64,000 bases of DNA, taken from Actinomadura meyerae (GTDB lineage Bacteria > Actinomycetota > Actinomycetes > Streptosporangiales > Streptosporangiaceae). Positions 33,209-42,611 of this stretch are shown here, piece after piece (position 1 is the stretch's first letter; each line of letters begins with the position of its first letter). The translations under genes were made by a program, and so were the position numbers. The DNA is taken from positions 124,001-188,000 of the forward strand of contig NZ_FZOR01000007.1 in the NCBI RefSeq assembly GCF_900188445.1, read 5' to 3'. Under the pieces are notes generated by a model. It did not search any database and was not told the origin of the DNA. It saw nothing but the letters and a program-made list of their open reading frames with translations.

Positions 33209-35197
33209 ATGGGCACACACGAGGCGGTGACCGCGCCCGGCGCGGTCGGCGTACCGGACGTCGCGGCCACCCGGCCCCGCGCCAGGAACGAGCTGCTGCT
33301 CGGCCTGGCGCTCTTCATCGTGTACTCGCTGGTCACGATGCTGCCGGAGCAGGCGAGGACGGGCCCCGCCCGCGACCACGGCGAGATGCTCTTCCGGCTG
33401 GAGCGGGCCCTGCACCTCGACATCGAGCCCGCCCTCAACGGATGGCTCGCCGACCAGTCGGCCCTGCGGGTGCTCTCCAACTACGAGTACGCGATCACCT
33501 ACATCGCGAGCGCGCTGGCGCTGCTCGTCTGGTTATTCCTGCGCCACCCCGACCGCTACCGGACGGCCCGCAATGCGTTCGTCATGCTCAACCTCGCGGC
33601 GCTCGCGTGCTTCGCCCTCTACCCGGTGATGCCGCCGCGGCTGATGCCCGACCTCGGGTTCGTCGACACCGTCTCCGAGGGACGCACCTGGGGGTCGTGG
33701 GGCTCGCCGATGGTGCGCCACGCCGACCAGCTCGCCGCCGTCCCGTCCCTGCACATGGGCTGGACGCTGTGGGTCGGCGTCGAGCTCGCCCGCGTGAAGG
33801 CGAAGCGCTGGGTGCAGTGGTTGAACCTCGGTCACATCCTCCTTACGCTCTACGTCATCCTGGCGACCGCGAACCACTTCATCGTGGACGCGGTGGCCGC
33901 CGTCCCCTTCGTGGTGGTCTCCGTGTACATCGCCGAGCGCATCGCCCACCGGAACCGGCCCTCCACCCGCATCCAGGGACCGGACGCCTTCTTCCTCGCC
34001 GTGGAGACGCCCGCCGCGCCGCAGCAGGCCGGCGGCGTCATCATGCTCGACACCTCGCGCGGCGAGGTCGGGCGCGAGGACCTCGTCCGGGTCATCCGGG
34101 AGCGGCTGGACGGGCTGCCCCGCTTCCGGCAGCGGCTCGTCCGCCGCGGCCGGTGGCGCCGCCCCGTCTGGCGCGCCCACGACCAGGTCGACTGGGAGTG
34201 GCACGTCGCCGAACGGGAGGTCGACGGCATGGCCGGGCTGCGCGCCGCGGTCGCCGCGATCCAGGCGGAGCCGCTGCCGCTCGACAGGCCGCCGTGGCGG
34301 ATGGTCGTGATGAAGGGCGCCGAGCCCGGCCGCACCGCCGTCGTGTACCTGATGCACCACGTCGTCGCCGACGGCGTCGGGATCGTGGCGCAGGCGATGT
34401 ACCTGATGGAGCCGCCGCCCGACAACCTCGGCGCCCGGTTCCCGCGCCGGCCGCTGCGCAAGGCCGTCGCGACCGCGGTGGGGCTCGGGCAGCTCGCCTC
34501 CGCCGTGACCAGGCCGGAGCCGCTGCCCGCCGCCGGCACGTCCGAGCGCCGCTTCGGCAGCATGTCGCTCCCGCTCGCGCAGGTCCGCGACGTCGGCCGC
34601 CGCCACGGCGCCCGGGTGACCGACGTGGTGCTGTGCGCGGTCGCGGGCGCGCTGAACCGGGTCGTCAGCGAGGAGGACGGCCGCCCCGACACCTGCCGCG
34701 TCGCCGTGCCGCTCATGATGCGGCCGCCGGGCAGCGCGATGGTCGGCAACCACACCACGGCCGTCATGGTGGACCTGCCGGTCGGGAAGATGGCCGAGGC
34801 CGACCGCCTCGCCGTGATCGCCGAGCGCGGCCGCGTGCTGCGCTCCGGCACCCGCGCGCAGGCCGCCTGGTTCGTGATGTGGCAGGCGGGCCGCGTCATG
34901 CCGCCGCCGCTGCACGCCCGGTTCGCCCGGATGTCCTACAGCGGGCGCTTCCTGCAGGGCACCGTGTCGAGCCTCCCCGGCCCCGACAGGCCGCTGCGGC
35001 TGGCGGGCGCGCCGCTCACCGCCGTGTACCCGATCGTCCCGCTGGCGCCGGGCGCGCCGCTGGCGATCGCCGCGCTCGGCGTCGACCGCGAGCTGTGCTT
35101 CGGCGTCTCCGTCGACCCGGGGCTGGCCGACGACGCCGACGCCCTGATCGACGCCGTCCGCGACGTCATCGAGGAGCTGCGCGACGGCCCGGAGTGA
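33209..35197 (+). CDS. Fusion of PAP2-type membrane phosphatase and wax ester synthase/DGAT acyltransferase
   Basis: 662 residues with two enzymes in one chain. Residues 25-245 are a PAP2_3 (Aur1-like) membrane domain with about six spans and catalytic PSLH (179-182) and NHFIVD (222-227). Residues 255-662 are a WS/DGAT acyltransferase with the HHVVADG motif (His383, His384, Asp388, Gly389) and a PLDRPPWR segment. The first domain could make diacylglycerol from phosphatidate and the second acylate it to triacylglycerol, or process another lipid alcohol. The ATG at 33209 follows GAGGGGGACG. It is a single gene convergent with the hopanoid operon. Confidence 0.85.
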   Translation: MGTHEAVTAPGAVGVPDVAATRPRARNELLLGLALFIVYSLVTMLPEQARTGPARDHGEMLFRLERALHLDIEPALNGWLADQSALRVLSNYEYAITYIASALALLVWLFLRHPDRYRTARNAFVMLNLAALACFALYPVMPPRLMPDLGFVDTVSEGRTWGSWGSPMVRHADQLAAVPSLHMGWTLWVGVELARVKAKRWVQWLNLGHILLTLYVILATANHFIVDAVAAVPFVVVSVYIAERIAHRNRPSTRIQGPDAFFLAVETPAAPQQAGGVIMLDTSRGEVGREDLVRVIRERLDGLPRFRQRLVRRGRWRRPVWRAHDQVDWEWHVAEREVDGMAGLRAAVAAIQAEPLPLDRPPWRMVVMKGAEPGRTAVVYLMHHVVADGVGIVAQAMYLMEPPPDNLGARFPRRPLRKAVATAVGLGQLASAVTRPEPLPAAGTSERRFGSMSLPLAQVRDVGRRHGARVTDVVLCAVAGALNRVVSEEDGRPDTCRVAVPLMMRPPGSAMVGNHTTAVMVDLPVGKMAEADRLAVIAERGRVLRSGTRAQAAWFVMWQAGRVMPPPLHARFARMSYSGRFLQGTVSSLPGPDRPLRLAGAPLTAVYPIVPLAPGAPLAIAALGVDRELCFGVSVDPGLADDADALIDAVRDVIEELRDGPE

Positions 35198-35250
35198 CCC
35201 TGCGGCCGCCGTGCCCGGCGTCCGCCCGCGTCACACGCTGCGACCGCCCC

Positions 35251-36255
35251 TCACACGCTGCGGACGGCGCGCAGCGACTCCTTCAGCGAGCCCATGGTCG
35301 CGAACACGGCGGTGGGCTCGTAGCCGCAGTGCGCCATGCAGTTCGCGCACCGGTCGTCGCGGCCCCGGCCGTAGGCGTCCCAGTCGGTGGTGTCGAGCAG
35401 TTCCTGGTAGGTGTCGCAGTAGCCGTCGTCCATCAGGTAGCAGGGCCGCTGCCAGCCCTTCAGCGAGTACGACGGGATCGCCCACGCCGTGCACCGGAAG
35501 TCGGCCCTGCCCTCCAGGAAGTCCAGGAACAGCGGCGAGTGGTTGAACCGCCACCGCCGCCTGCGGCCGTCCGCGAACGCCTTCGCGAACAGGCTCCGGG
35601 TCTCCTGGACGCCGAGGAAGTGGTCCTGGTCGGGCGCCTTCTCGTACGCGTACGCCGGCGAGATCATCATCTGGTCGACGCGCAGCTCGTCGTTGAGGTA
35701 GTCGAGGACGTCGATGACCGTCTGCGGCGTGTCGGTGTTGAACACGGTCGTGTTCGTCGTGACCCGGAACCCGCGCTCCTGGCACATCTTGACCGCCTCG
35801 ACCGCCTGGTCGAACACGCCCTCCTTGCACACGGACGCGTCGTGCCGCTCGCGCAGCCCGTCGATGTGCACGGCCCACGCGAAGTACCGCGACGGCTCGA
35901 ACTGGTCGATCTTCTTGGGGATCAGCGCCGCGTTCGTGCACAGGAAGACGTACCGGCGCATCCGGACCAGCTCGGCGACCAGCTCGCCGATCTTCGGGTG
36001 CATCAGCGGCTCGCCGCCCGCGATCGACACCATCGGCGCCCCGCACTCGCGGACGGCCGCGAGCGCCTGCTCGACCGGCATCCGCTGCTTCAGCACGTCC
36101 GCCGGATGCTGGATCTTCCCGCAGCCCGCGCACGCCAGGTTGCAGGCGTACAGCGGCTCCAGCTCCATGATCAGCGGGTACTTCTCCCGCCGGGCCAGCT
36201 TGTTGCGCAGGACGTACCCGCCGACGCGCAGGCTCTGCCGCAGTGGCATCGCCAT
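35251..36255 (-). CDS. hpnH: Adenosyl-hopene transferase HpnH (radical SAM)
   Basis: 334-residue radical SAM enzyme. The iron-sulfur cluster ligands are Cys38, Cys42 and Cys45 (CNLACAGC). HpnH links the adenosyl radical of SAM to diploptene to give adenosylhopane, the first step to extended hopanoids. A C-terminal Cys group (DDRCANCMAHCGYEP) is typical of the family. The ATG shares one base with the shc stop (TGATG). It is the last gene of the hopanoid operon. No hpnG nucleosidase follows. Confidence 0.92.
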   Translation of the reverse strand: MAMPLRQSLRVGGYVLRNKLARREKYPLIMELEPLYACNLACAGCGKIQHPADVLKQRMPVEQALAAVRECGAPMVSIAGGEPLMHPKIGELVAELVRMRRYVFLCTNAALIPKKIDQFEPSRYFAWAVHIDGLRERHDASVCKEGVFDQAVEAVKMCQERGFRVTTNTTVFNTDTPQTVIDVLDYLNDELRVDQMMISPAYAYEKAPDQDHFLGVQETRSLFAKAFADGRRRRWRFNHSPLFLDFLEGRADFRCTAWAIPSYSLKGWQRPCYLMDDGYCDTYQELLDTTDWDAYGRGRDDRCANCMAHCGYEPTAVFATMGSLKESLRAVRSV

Positions 36256-38201
36256 CAGAACGCCTCCTTCGACCCGCCGCCGGGCCCGCCGGGCGCGGTG
36301 CCGGCACGCAGGTACCGGCCCAGCGCGGACAGCGGGAACACCAGCCGGTACAGGTGGTAGTTGATGTAGAAGTCGCCGGGGAAGCCGGTGCCGGTGAAGT
36401 GGTCCTCGTCCCACGTCCCGTCCGGGCGCTGGTGCTCGGCGAGCCAGCGGACGCCGCGCTCGACGGCCTCGCCGCGCTCGCCGGCGGCCAGCAGCGCGAG
36501 CAGCGCCCACGCCGTCTGCGACGGGGTGGACGGCCCGTGCCCGACCCACGACCGGTCCCGGTAGGAGCGCAGGTCCTCGCCCCAGCCGCCGTCGTCGCGC
36601 TGGTGGCGCTCCAGCCAGCCGACCGCGTCCCGGATCGCCGGCTTCTCCGGCCGGACGCCCGCCGCGACCAGCGCCGGGACGACCGCGCCCGTCCCGTACA
36701 CGTGGTTGGCGCCCCAGCGGCCGAACCACGACCCGTCCGGCTCCTGCGCCTTCAGCAGCCACACCACGGCCCGCTTGGCGAGCAGCGAGTCGGCCATGCC
36801 GCGGTGCGCGAGCGCCTCCAGGACGTGCGCGGTGACGTCGGCGGACGGCGGGTCGATGACCTCGCCGAAGTCGCAGAACGGCAGCCGGCGGCACAGCGTC
36901 CGGGTGTTGTCGGCGTCGAACGCGCCGAACCCGCCGTCCCGCGACACCATCCCGGCCATCCAGCGGACGCCCCGCTCGATCGCCGGCTCGGCCGCCGGGT
37001 GCCGGACGCGGTTCAGCGCGATCACGGCCTCGGCGGTGTCGTCCACGTCGGGGTAGACGTCGTTGTCGAACTCGAACGCCCAGCCGCCCGGGGGCAGGCG
37101 GGGGCGGCGCACCGACCAGTCGCCCGGCCCCCGCACCTCCTCGCCGAGCACCCATTCGGCGGCCCGCTCCAGCGCCGGGTGCCCGGCGGGCAGGCCCGCG
37201 TCGGCGAGCGCGTTCATCGCGAGGACGGTGTCCCAGACGGGGGACTGGCACGCCTCCAGCCGGCGGCCCTTCTCGTCGCGGATCGTGAACCGCTCCAGCC
37301 CGTCCAGCCCGCGCCGGATCACCGGGTGGTCGAGGCCGTAGCCGAGCAGGTGCAGCGCGATCAGCGAGTACACCCACGGCGGCTGGATGCCGCCCCAGGA
37401 GCCGTCCCGCTCCTGCCGCGCGAGGATCCACTCCCCGGCGCGGCGCAGCGCCGCCTCCCGCACCCCCTTCAGCGGGCGGCGCCGGGTGGCGTGCCGCTGG
37501 TGGACGTGCAGGGCCCTGTCGAGCGCCCCGAACGCCTCGCCCCATCCGGGCAGGCGGCGCCGCCCCGGCCGCGGGACGTCGTAGTCGGGGACGAGCTCGT
37601 CCAGCCCGAACGGCAGCGGCCGGACGGGGCGCAGCGACCCCACGACCGTCAGCGGGACGATCGTCTGCCGTGCCCAGCACGCGAAGTCGTACACGTTCAG
37701 CGGGAACCAGCGCGGCAGGAACAGCATCTCCGGCGGGACCACCGGCAGCTCGTCCCAGGACCAGCGGCCGAACATCGCCAGCCAGAACCGGGTGAACACG
37801 CGGGTCGCGGGGAGGCCGCCCGCGCCGCGGACGTAGGCGGCGGCGCGGGCCATGTGGGCCGCGTCAGGCGGATCGCCCGCGAGCCGCAGCGCCACGTACG
37901 CCTCGACGGTCGTGGACAGGTCGGGCGGGCCGTCGTGGAAGTTCGCCCACGTGCCGTCGGGCGCCTGCTGAGAGCGGATCCAGCGGGCGGCCTCGGCGGT
38001 GTCCTCGGCGGTGCGGACGCCGAGGAACTCGCGCAGCAGCAGGTCCTCGGCGTCCATCGTGACGTTGGTCTGCAGCTCGCCCTTCCACCAGCCCTCCGGG
38101 GACTGGAGCAGGAGCAGGTGGTCGCGGGCGGCGTCCAGGGCCTCGGCGGCCGTCCACGTCCCGGCGGCCTGCGGGGTCTCCGGTGTTTCCAGCGTTGTCA
38201 T
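36255..38201 (-). CDS. shc: Squalene-hopene cyclase
   Basis: 648 residues, the normal size. It cyclises squalene to hopene/hopanol at the inner membrane. The catalytic acid motif DVDDTA is at residues 385-390, and several QW-type repeats (QSPEGWWKGELQ, QAPDGTWAN, QERDGSWGG, QEPDGSWFG, QRPDGTWDE) are spread along both barrels. It is followed directly by hpnH and lies 22 bases after the polyprenyl synthase gene. Confidence 0.95.
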   Translation of the reverse strand: MTTLETPETPQAAGTWTAAEALDAARDHLLLLQSPEGWWKGELQTNVTMDAEDLLLREFLGVRTAEDTAEAARWIRSQQAPDGTWANFHDGPPDLSTTVEAYVALRLAGDPPDAAHMARAAAYVRGAGGLPATRVFTRFWLAMFGRWSWDELPVVPPEMLFLPRWFPLNVYDFACWARQTIVPLTVVGSLRPVRPLPFGLDELVPDYDVPRPGRRRLPGWGEAFGALDRALHVHQRHATRRRPLKGVREAALRRAGEWILARQERDGSWGGIQPPWVYSLIALHLLGYGLDHPVIRRGLDGLERFTIRDEKGRRLEACQSPVWDTVLAMNALADAGLPAGHPALERAAEWVLGEEVRGPGDWSVRRPRLPPGGWAFEFDNDVYPDVDDTAEAVIALNRVRHPAAEPAIERGVRWMAGMVSRDGGFGAFDADNTRTLCRRLPFCDFGEVIDPPSADVTAHVLEALAHRGMADSLLAKRAVVWLLKAQEPDGSWFGRWGANHVYGTGAVVPALVAAGVRPEKPAIRDAVGWLERHQRDDGGWGEDLRSYRDRSWVGHGPSTPSQTAWALLALLAAGERGEAVERGVRWLAEHQRPDGTWDEDHFTGTGFPGDFYINYHLYRLVFPLSALGRYLRAGTAPGGPGGGSKEAF

Positions 38202-38223
38202 GGGTGATCCGATCCCGGCTCTC

Positions 38224-39249
38224 TCAGTGGTCCCGGCGGGTGACGAAGTCGGCGATGCGGAGGAACTCGGTGCGGGCGGAGTCCGGCATGCGGACGGCCG
38301 CCAGGTGCTCGGCGGCGCGCCGGACCCGGCTCTCGGCCTCCAGCTCGGCCCACGCGCGCCCGCCCGCCGCCTCGACCAGCGCGGCGGCCTCGCGCGCCTC
38401 CGCCTCCGCCGGCCCCTCCGCCGCCGGCCTGGGCCGCGCGTACAGCTCGGCGAGCTTCGCGCCCTCCGGCGTGCCGGAATTCAGCGCCGCCACGATCGGC
38501 AGCGACATCTTGCGGGACCTCAGGTCCGACATGGCGGGCTTGCCGGTCGTCGCGGGGTCGCCCCAGACGCCGAGCAGGTCGTCGGCGAGCTGGAACGCGA
38601 CGCCGAGGTCGGTGCCGAACGCCGCCAGCGCGTCCGTGAGCGGCTCGGGCGCGCCGTCCAGGACGGCGCCGATCGAGCAGGAGCACGCCAGCAGCGCGGC
38701 GGTCTTGCCGGACGCCATGGCGACGCACTCCTCCACGCCGACCTGGCGGCGGGTCTCGAAGTCCATGTCGAGCGACTGGCCGGCGATGAGGCGGCGGGTG
38801 GCGGTGGACAGCGCGTGCGCCGCCCGCCCCGACCCCTCCGCCGGAGCCTCCAGCAGGACCTCGCCGGCCAGGGCGAGGAGCGCGTCGCCGGCGAGGATCG
38901 CGGACGCCTCGCCGAACACCGTCCACGCCGCCGGGCGGTGCCTGCGCGTCCGGTCGCCGTCCATGATGTCGTCGTGCAGGAGCGAGAACGCGTGCACCAG
39001 CTCCACCGCGACGGCGCCCGGCAGCGCGCTCTCGGGAGGCGCGACCGCGGCGCGCGCCGACAGCAGCGCCAGCGCCGGGCGCAGCGCCTTGCCCGCCGGC
39101 GCCTTGCGCGGATGCCCCTCCTCGTCCGTCCAGCCCAGGTGGTAGGCGGCGACGCGGTAGGTGCGCGGATCGAGCCGGCCGACCGCGGCGCGCAGCGCCC
39201 CGTCGACCAGCTCGCGGACGCCGGTCATCGAGACCGGGACGGCGGTCAC
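38224..39249 (-). CDS. Polyprenyl (farnesyl-type) diphosphate synthase
   Basis: 341-residue all-helical isoprenyl diphosphate synthase. The first Asp-rich motif is DDIMD (93-97) and the second is DDLLGVWGD (223-231). In this operon it most likely makes farnesyl diphosphate for squalene; chain length is not certain from sequence. The GTG start overlaps the hpnE stop (GTGA), with an in-frame ATG seven codons later as an alternative. Confidence 0.88.
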   Translation of the reverse strand: MTAVPVSMTGVRELVDGALRAAVGRLDPRTYRVAAYHLGWTDEEGHPRKAPAGKALRPALALLSARAAVAPPESALPGAVAVELVHAFSLLHDDIMDGDRTRRHRPAAWTVFGEASAILAGDALLALAGEVLLEAPAEGSGRAAHALSTATRRLIAGQSLDMDFETRRQVGVEECVAMASGKTAALLACSCSIGAVLDGAPEPLTDALAAFGTDLGVAFQLADDLLGVWGDPATTGKPAMSDLRSRKMSLPIVAALNSGTPEGAKLAELYARPRPAAEGPAEAEAREAAALVEAAGGRAWAELEAESRVRRAAEHLAAVRMPDSARTEFLRIADFVTRRDH

Positions 39250-40670
39250 CGGCCCCTCACCTCTTCCAGGTGGCGGCGCACCGGGATCGGCTGGAGGTCC
39301 GCGGGGACGCCCACCGCCCCGTCGGGCGAGTCCGCCGGGTCGGGGACCATCGCCCGGTCCGGCAGGCCCGCCAGGTGGCGGCGGACCAGCCGCGCGGCGG
39401 TCAGGCCGCTGCGCACCGCGCCCTCCATCGTGTCGGGCCAGCCCGTCGCGGTCCACGCGCCGGCCAGGAACACCCCCGGCGCCCGGGTGACCGCGCCCGG
39501 CCGGGCCTCCGCGGTGCCGGGGCGCTGCCGGAACGTCGCCCGCCGCTCCCGCGTCACGAACAGCTCCCGGACGGCGGCGCCGCGCGCGGCCGGCAGCAGC
39601 CGCCGCAGCTCCGGCACGAACCGGGCGCGCAGCTCGGCGGTCGGCAGGTCGACCCAGCGGTCGGCCGCCGACAGCGACACCGCCAGGTACTGGCCGCGGC
39701 GCAGCCCGCTCACCTCCGTCCGGTCGAACACCCACTGGACGGGCGAGGCGACGGCGGCGGCGAACGGCGCGTCCATGACCTTGCGGTCGTAGACGACGTG
39801 CACGTTCACGATCGGGCTGGCGTCCAGCTCGGGCCAGCGCAGCGGGTCCGGCAGCGCCTGCGCGGGCAGCAGCCGCGCCGCCGCCTCGTGCGGCACCGCC
39901 ATGATCACCGCGTCGGCGGCGATCGGCGCGCCGTCCACCACCACCTTCGGGTCGGTGGTGACGGCCTCGACCTTCGCCTTCAGCCGGACGGTGCCGCCCA
40001 TCTCCACGATCCGCCGCAGCGCCGGGCCGCCGTGCAGCTCCTCCAGCGGGACGAGCGGGACCCCGATGTCGGCGGCGTCGGCGCGGCTCAGCAGCGCCCG
40101 CTTGCACACCATCGCGGACAGCCCGAGCGCCGCCTCGTCCACCTCGGCGTTGAGCGCGGCGGTGATGAACAGCCCCCACAGCGCGTTGCGCGCCCACGTC
40201 CGCTGCCCGTGCTCGGCCAGCCACGTCCCCGCCGCCATCGTGTCGAGCGCGGGGTCGGCGGGGTCCAGCCGGCCCAGCGCCAGCGCGGCGCGCACCGCCC
40301 GCACCCGGTCGGCGGGCGCGAGCGGCGAGTACCGGGCCAGGGCGGGCAGCAGGTGCAGCGGGCTCGGCAGGTTCGCCCGCCGCAGCCGCGCCGCCTTCGC
40401 GCCCGGCCGCAGGACGGGGACGTCGAAGCGGTCCTGCACCTCCACCAGGTGGTCGGCGCGCAGCCTGCGCAGCAGCCCCTGGTACGCGGTGCAGCACCGC
40501 AGGAACACGTGCTGCCCGTTGTCGACGCTCAGCTCGCCGCGGGTGAACGAGTGCGTCGCGCCGCCCAGCCACGGCCGGGACTCCACAAGCGTGACCGGCA
40601 CGCCCGACTCCTGCAGCGCGATGGCGGCGCTGATGCCCGCGAGGCCGCCGCCCACGATGACGACGCTCAC
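39246..40670 (-). CDS. hpnE: Hydroxysqualene dehydroxylase HpnE
   Basis: 474-residue FAD-dependent amine-oxidase/desaturase-fold protein. The dinucleotide-binding motif GGGLAG begins at residue 7, with the ESRPWLGG and NGQHVFL segments of the HpnE group. It reduces hydroxysqualene to squalene. GTG start and GTGA overlap with hpnD upstream, and another GTGA overlap downstream. Confidence 0.92.
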   Translation of the reverse strand: MSVVIVGGGLAGISAAIALQESGVPVTLVESRPWLGGATHSFTRGELSVDNGQHVFLRCCTAYQGLLRRLRADHLVEVQDRFDVPVLRPGAKAARLRRANLPSPLHLLPALARYSPLAPADRVRAVRAALALGRLDPADPALDTMAAGTWLAEHGQRTWARNALWGLFITAALNAEVDEAALGLSAMVCKRALLSRADAADIGVPLVPLEELHGGPALRRIVEMGGTVRLKAKVEAVTTDPKVVVDGAPIAADAVIMAVPHEAAARLLPAQALPDPLRWPELDASPIVNVHVVYDRKVMDAPFAAAVASPVQWVFDRTEVSGLRRGQYLAVSLSAADRWVDLPTAELRARFVPELRRLLPAARGAAVRELFVTRERRATFRQRPGTAEARPGAVTRAPGVFLAGAWTATGWPDTMEGAVRSGLTAARLVRRHLAGLPDRAMVPDPADSPDGAVGVPADLQPIPVRRHLEEVRGR

Positions 40671-41584
40671 CGTTCCACCCCCGACAGCGCGCGCGCCGCC
40701 ACGACGGCCTTCTGCCAGGTCGGCAATGAGACGCGTCTCTCCAGCGCGATCGACGGCTGCGCCGCGATGGTCTCCAGCAGCCGCCGGTAGATGCCCGCCA
40801 TCGCCGCCGTGCACGCGGCGCTGCGCCGGTCCAGCAGCGGCAGCAGCCGCAGCCCCTCGGCGTACCAGGCCCGCGCCCGCTCCGCCTGGAAGCCGACCAG
40901 CTTGTTCAGCCGCCACGGCGGGTCGATGAAGGTGCCCGACTCGTCCAGCTCCAGCGTGCAGCCGAACCGGACCAGGTCCTCCTTCGGGATGTAGGTGCGC
41001 CCGGCCAGCCGGTCCTCGCGCAGGTCGCGCAGGATGTTGGTGAGCTGGAGCGCCACGCCGAGCGAGTCGGCGAGGCCCTCGGCCCGCTGCCGGCCGTCCG
41101 ACCCGAACACCCCGAGCGACAGCCGCCCGACCGTCCCCGCGACCCGCTGGCAGTAGCGCAGCAGGTCGTCGAAGGTGTCGTAGTCCGAGCCCCGCACGTC
41201 GTGCTCGCAGCCGTCGATCAGCTCGTCGAACGCGGCGAGCGGGATCGGGTAGCGGCCCGCCGCGTCCGCCAGCGCGGTCAGCACCGGATGCCCCTCCAGC
41301 GCCCGCGCGTCCGCGCGGCGCCGCACCACCTCCTGGACGGTCAGCAGCCGCTGCCGCGACCGGTCCAGCAGGTCGAGCCGCACGCAGGCCGGCTCCGGGC
41401 CGTCCCCGATGTCGTCGATGCCGCGCGCGAACGCGTAGATCGCGCTCATCGCGCGCCGCTTCGGCGCGGGCATCAGCCGGATCCCGTAGGAGAAGTTGCG
41501 GGCCTCCTCCCGCACCACGCGCTCGCAGTGCCGGTACGCCTCCACCACCCGCTCGGACGTCTCGCACGTCTCCGAAACCGTCAT
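40667..41584 (-). CDS. hpnD: Presqualene diphosphate synthase HpnD
   Basis: 305-residue squalene/phytoene synthase-fold enzyme. Asp-rich motifs are IDDIGD (56-61) and LRDLREDRLAGRTYIPKED. It condenses two farnesyl diphosphates to presqualene diphosphate. The ATG overlaps the hpnC stop (ATGA). Confidence 0.93.
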   Translation of the reverse strand: MTVSETCETSERVVEAYRHCERVVREEARNFSYGIRLMPAPKRRAMSAIYAFARGIDDIGDGPEPACVRLDLLDRSRQRLLTVQEVVRRRADARALEGHPVLTALADAAGRYPIPLAAFDELIDGCEHDVRGSDYDTFDDLLRYCQRVAGTVGRLSLGVFGSDGRQRAEGLADSLGVALQLTNILRDLREDRLAGRTYIPKEDLVRFGCTLELDESGTFIDPPWRLNKLVGFQAERARAWYAEGLRLLPLLDRRSAACTAAMAGIYRRLLETIAAQPSIALERRVSLPTWQKAVVAARALSGVER

Positions 41585-42444
41585 CGCATACTCCCTCTGA
41601 GAGCCCGCACCCAGCCGGCGGGCAGCGCGGCGCGCCGCGGGCGGAGCCGCCGGGCGAGGACGTCGTAGCGCCCGCGCGCCAGCGCGGCCAGCGCCGCGCG
41701 CCCCCCGGCGACGTATCCGGCGACCGCGATCCGCGCCCATCCGGTCAGGCCCGCCATGAGCGGCGGCGCGCCCCGGTCCAGCAGCTCCGCCGCGCGGTCC
41801 GCCTGCAGCGCCAGCACGCCGCGCAGCCGGGTCGGCGCGGTGGCGCGCGCCAGGTCCTCCTCCGCGCAGCCGAAGCGCCGCAGGTCGGCGGCGGGCAGGT
41901 AGATCCGCCCGGCCCGGTAGTCCTGGCCCGCGTCCTGGCAGTGCTCGATGACCTGCAGCGCGGTGCACACCCGGTCGGACGCCGCCTCCAGCGCCGGGCG
42001 GTGCGCGCGGAACAGGTGCAGGACGATGCGTCCCACCGGCGCGGCCGACAGCGCGCAGTACCCGGTCAGCTCATCGAACGTCTCGTACCGGTGGACGACC
42101 TGGTCCCGCCGGTTGGCCCGGACCAGGTCGCGGAACGGCGCCTCGGGGATCCGGTGCGCGTGCACCGTCCCCGCCAGCCGCCTTAACTGCGGCAGGTTCG
42201 GCGTCCGCCCGGCGAACACGCGGTCCAGGTCGTCGTCCACCAGGTCGAGGAGCTTGGCCCGCTGCTCGGGCGGCGCCTCGTCGCCGATGTCGTCGACGAG
42301 CCGCGCGTACCCGTACACGGCACGCAGGTCGGCCCGGTGCCGGGCGGGCAGCAGCCGCGCGGCCACCGGGAAGTTCTCCCGGGCCGCGAGCCGGTCCAGC
42401 GCGCGATCGTGCTCCTCGACGCTCCAGAGCGGTTCAATGATCAC
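41581..42444 (-). CDS. hpnC: Hydroxysqualene synthase HpnC
   Basis: 287-residue squalene/phytoene synthase-fold enzyme. Asp-rich motifs are LVDDIGDE and HCQDAGQDYRAGRIYLP. It converts presqualene diphosphate to hydroxysqualene. First gene of the hopanoid operon. The GTG start has no clear ribosome binding site. The 167-base gap to the divergent DUF2804 gene holds an AT-rich stretch (TTTAAATAAG on the minus strand) that may be part of the promoter. Confidence 0.92.
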   Translation of the reverse strand: MIIEPLWSVEEHDRALDRLAARENFPVAARLLPARHRADLRAVYGYARLVDDIGDEAPPEQRAKLLDLVDDDLDRVFAGRTPNLPQLRRLAGTVHAHRIPEAPFRDLVRANRRDQVVHRYETFDELTGYCALSAAPVGRIVLHLFRAHRPALEAASDRVCTALQVIEHCQDAGQDYRAGRIYLPAADLRRFGCAEEDLARATAPTRLRGVLALQADRAAELLDRGAPPLMAGLTGWARIAVAGYVAGGRAALAALARGRYDVLARRLRPRRAALPAGWVRALRGSMR

Positions 42445-42611
42445 CCAGGAGAGATCGACCGGGACGGCACGAGAGAAACTCTGGCCGAGGTATGGACTTA
42501 TTTAAACGCCGCGCGGTGTGCCCTGGACCGTTGCAGGGGGTCCGGCGCCGACGCCATTGAACCGGACCTTCCCCGGCGGGCGGCGGAAACGGTGATCAGT
42601 AGGCTCGGGGA

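Noticed and set aside
36243..38207. Plus-strand frame of about 650 codons opposite squalene-hopene cyclase
   Set aside because: Shadow; the minus strand carries full cyclase motifs.
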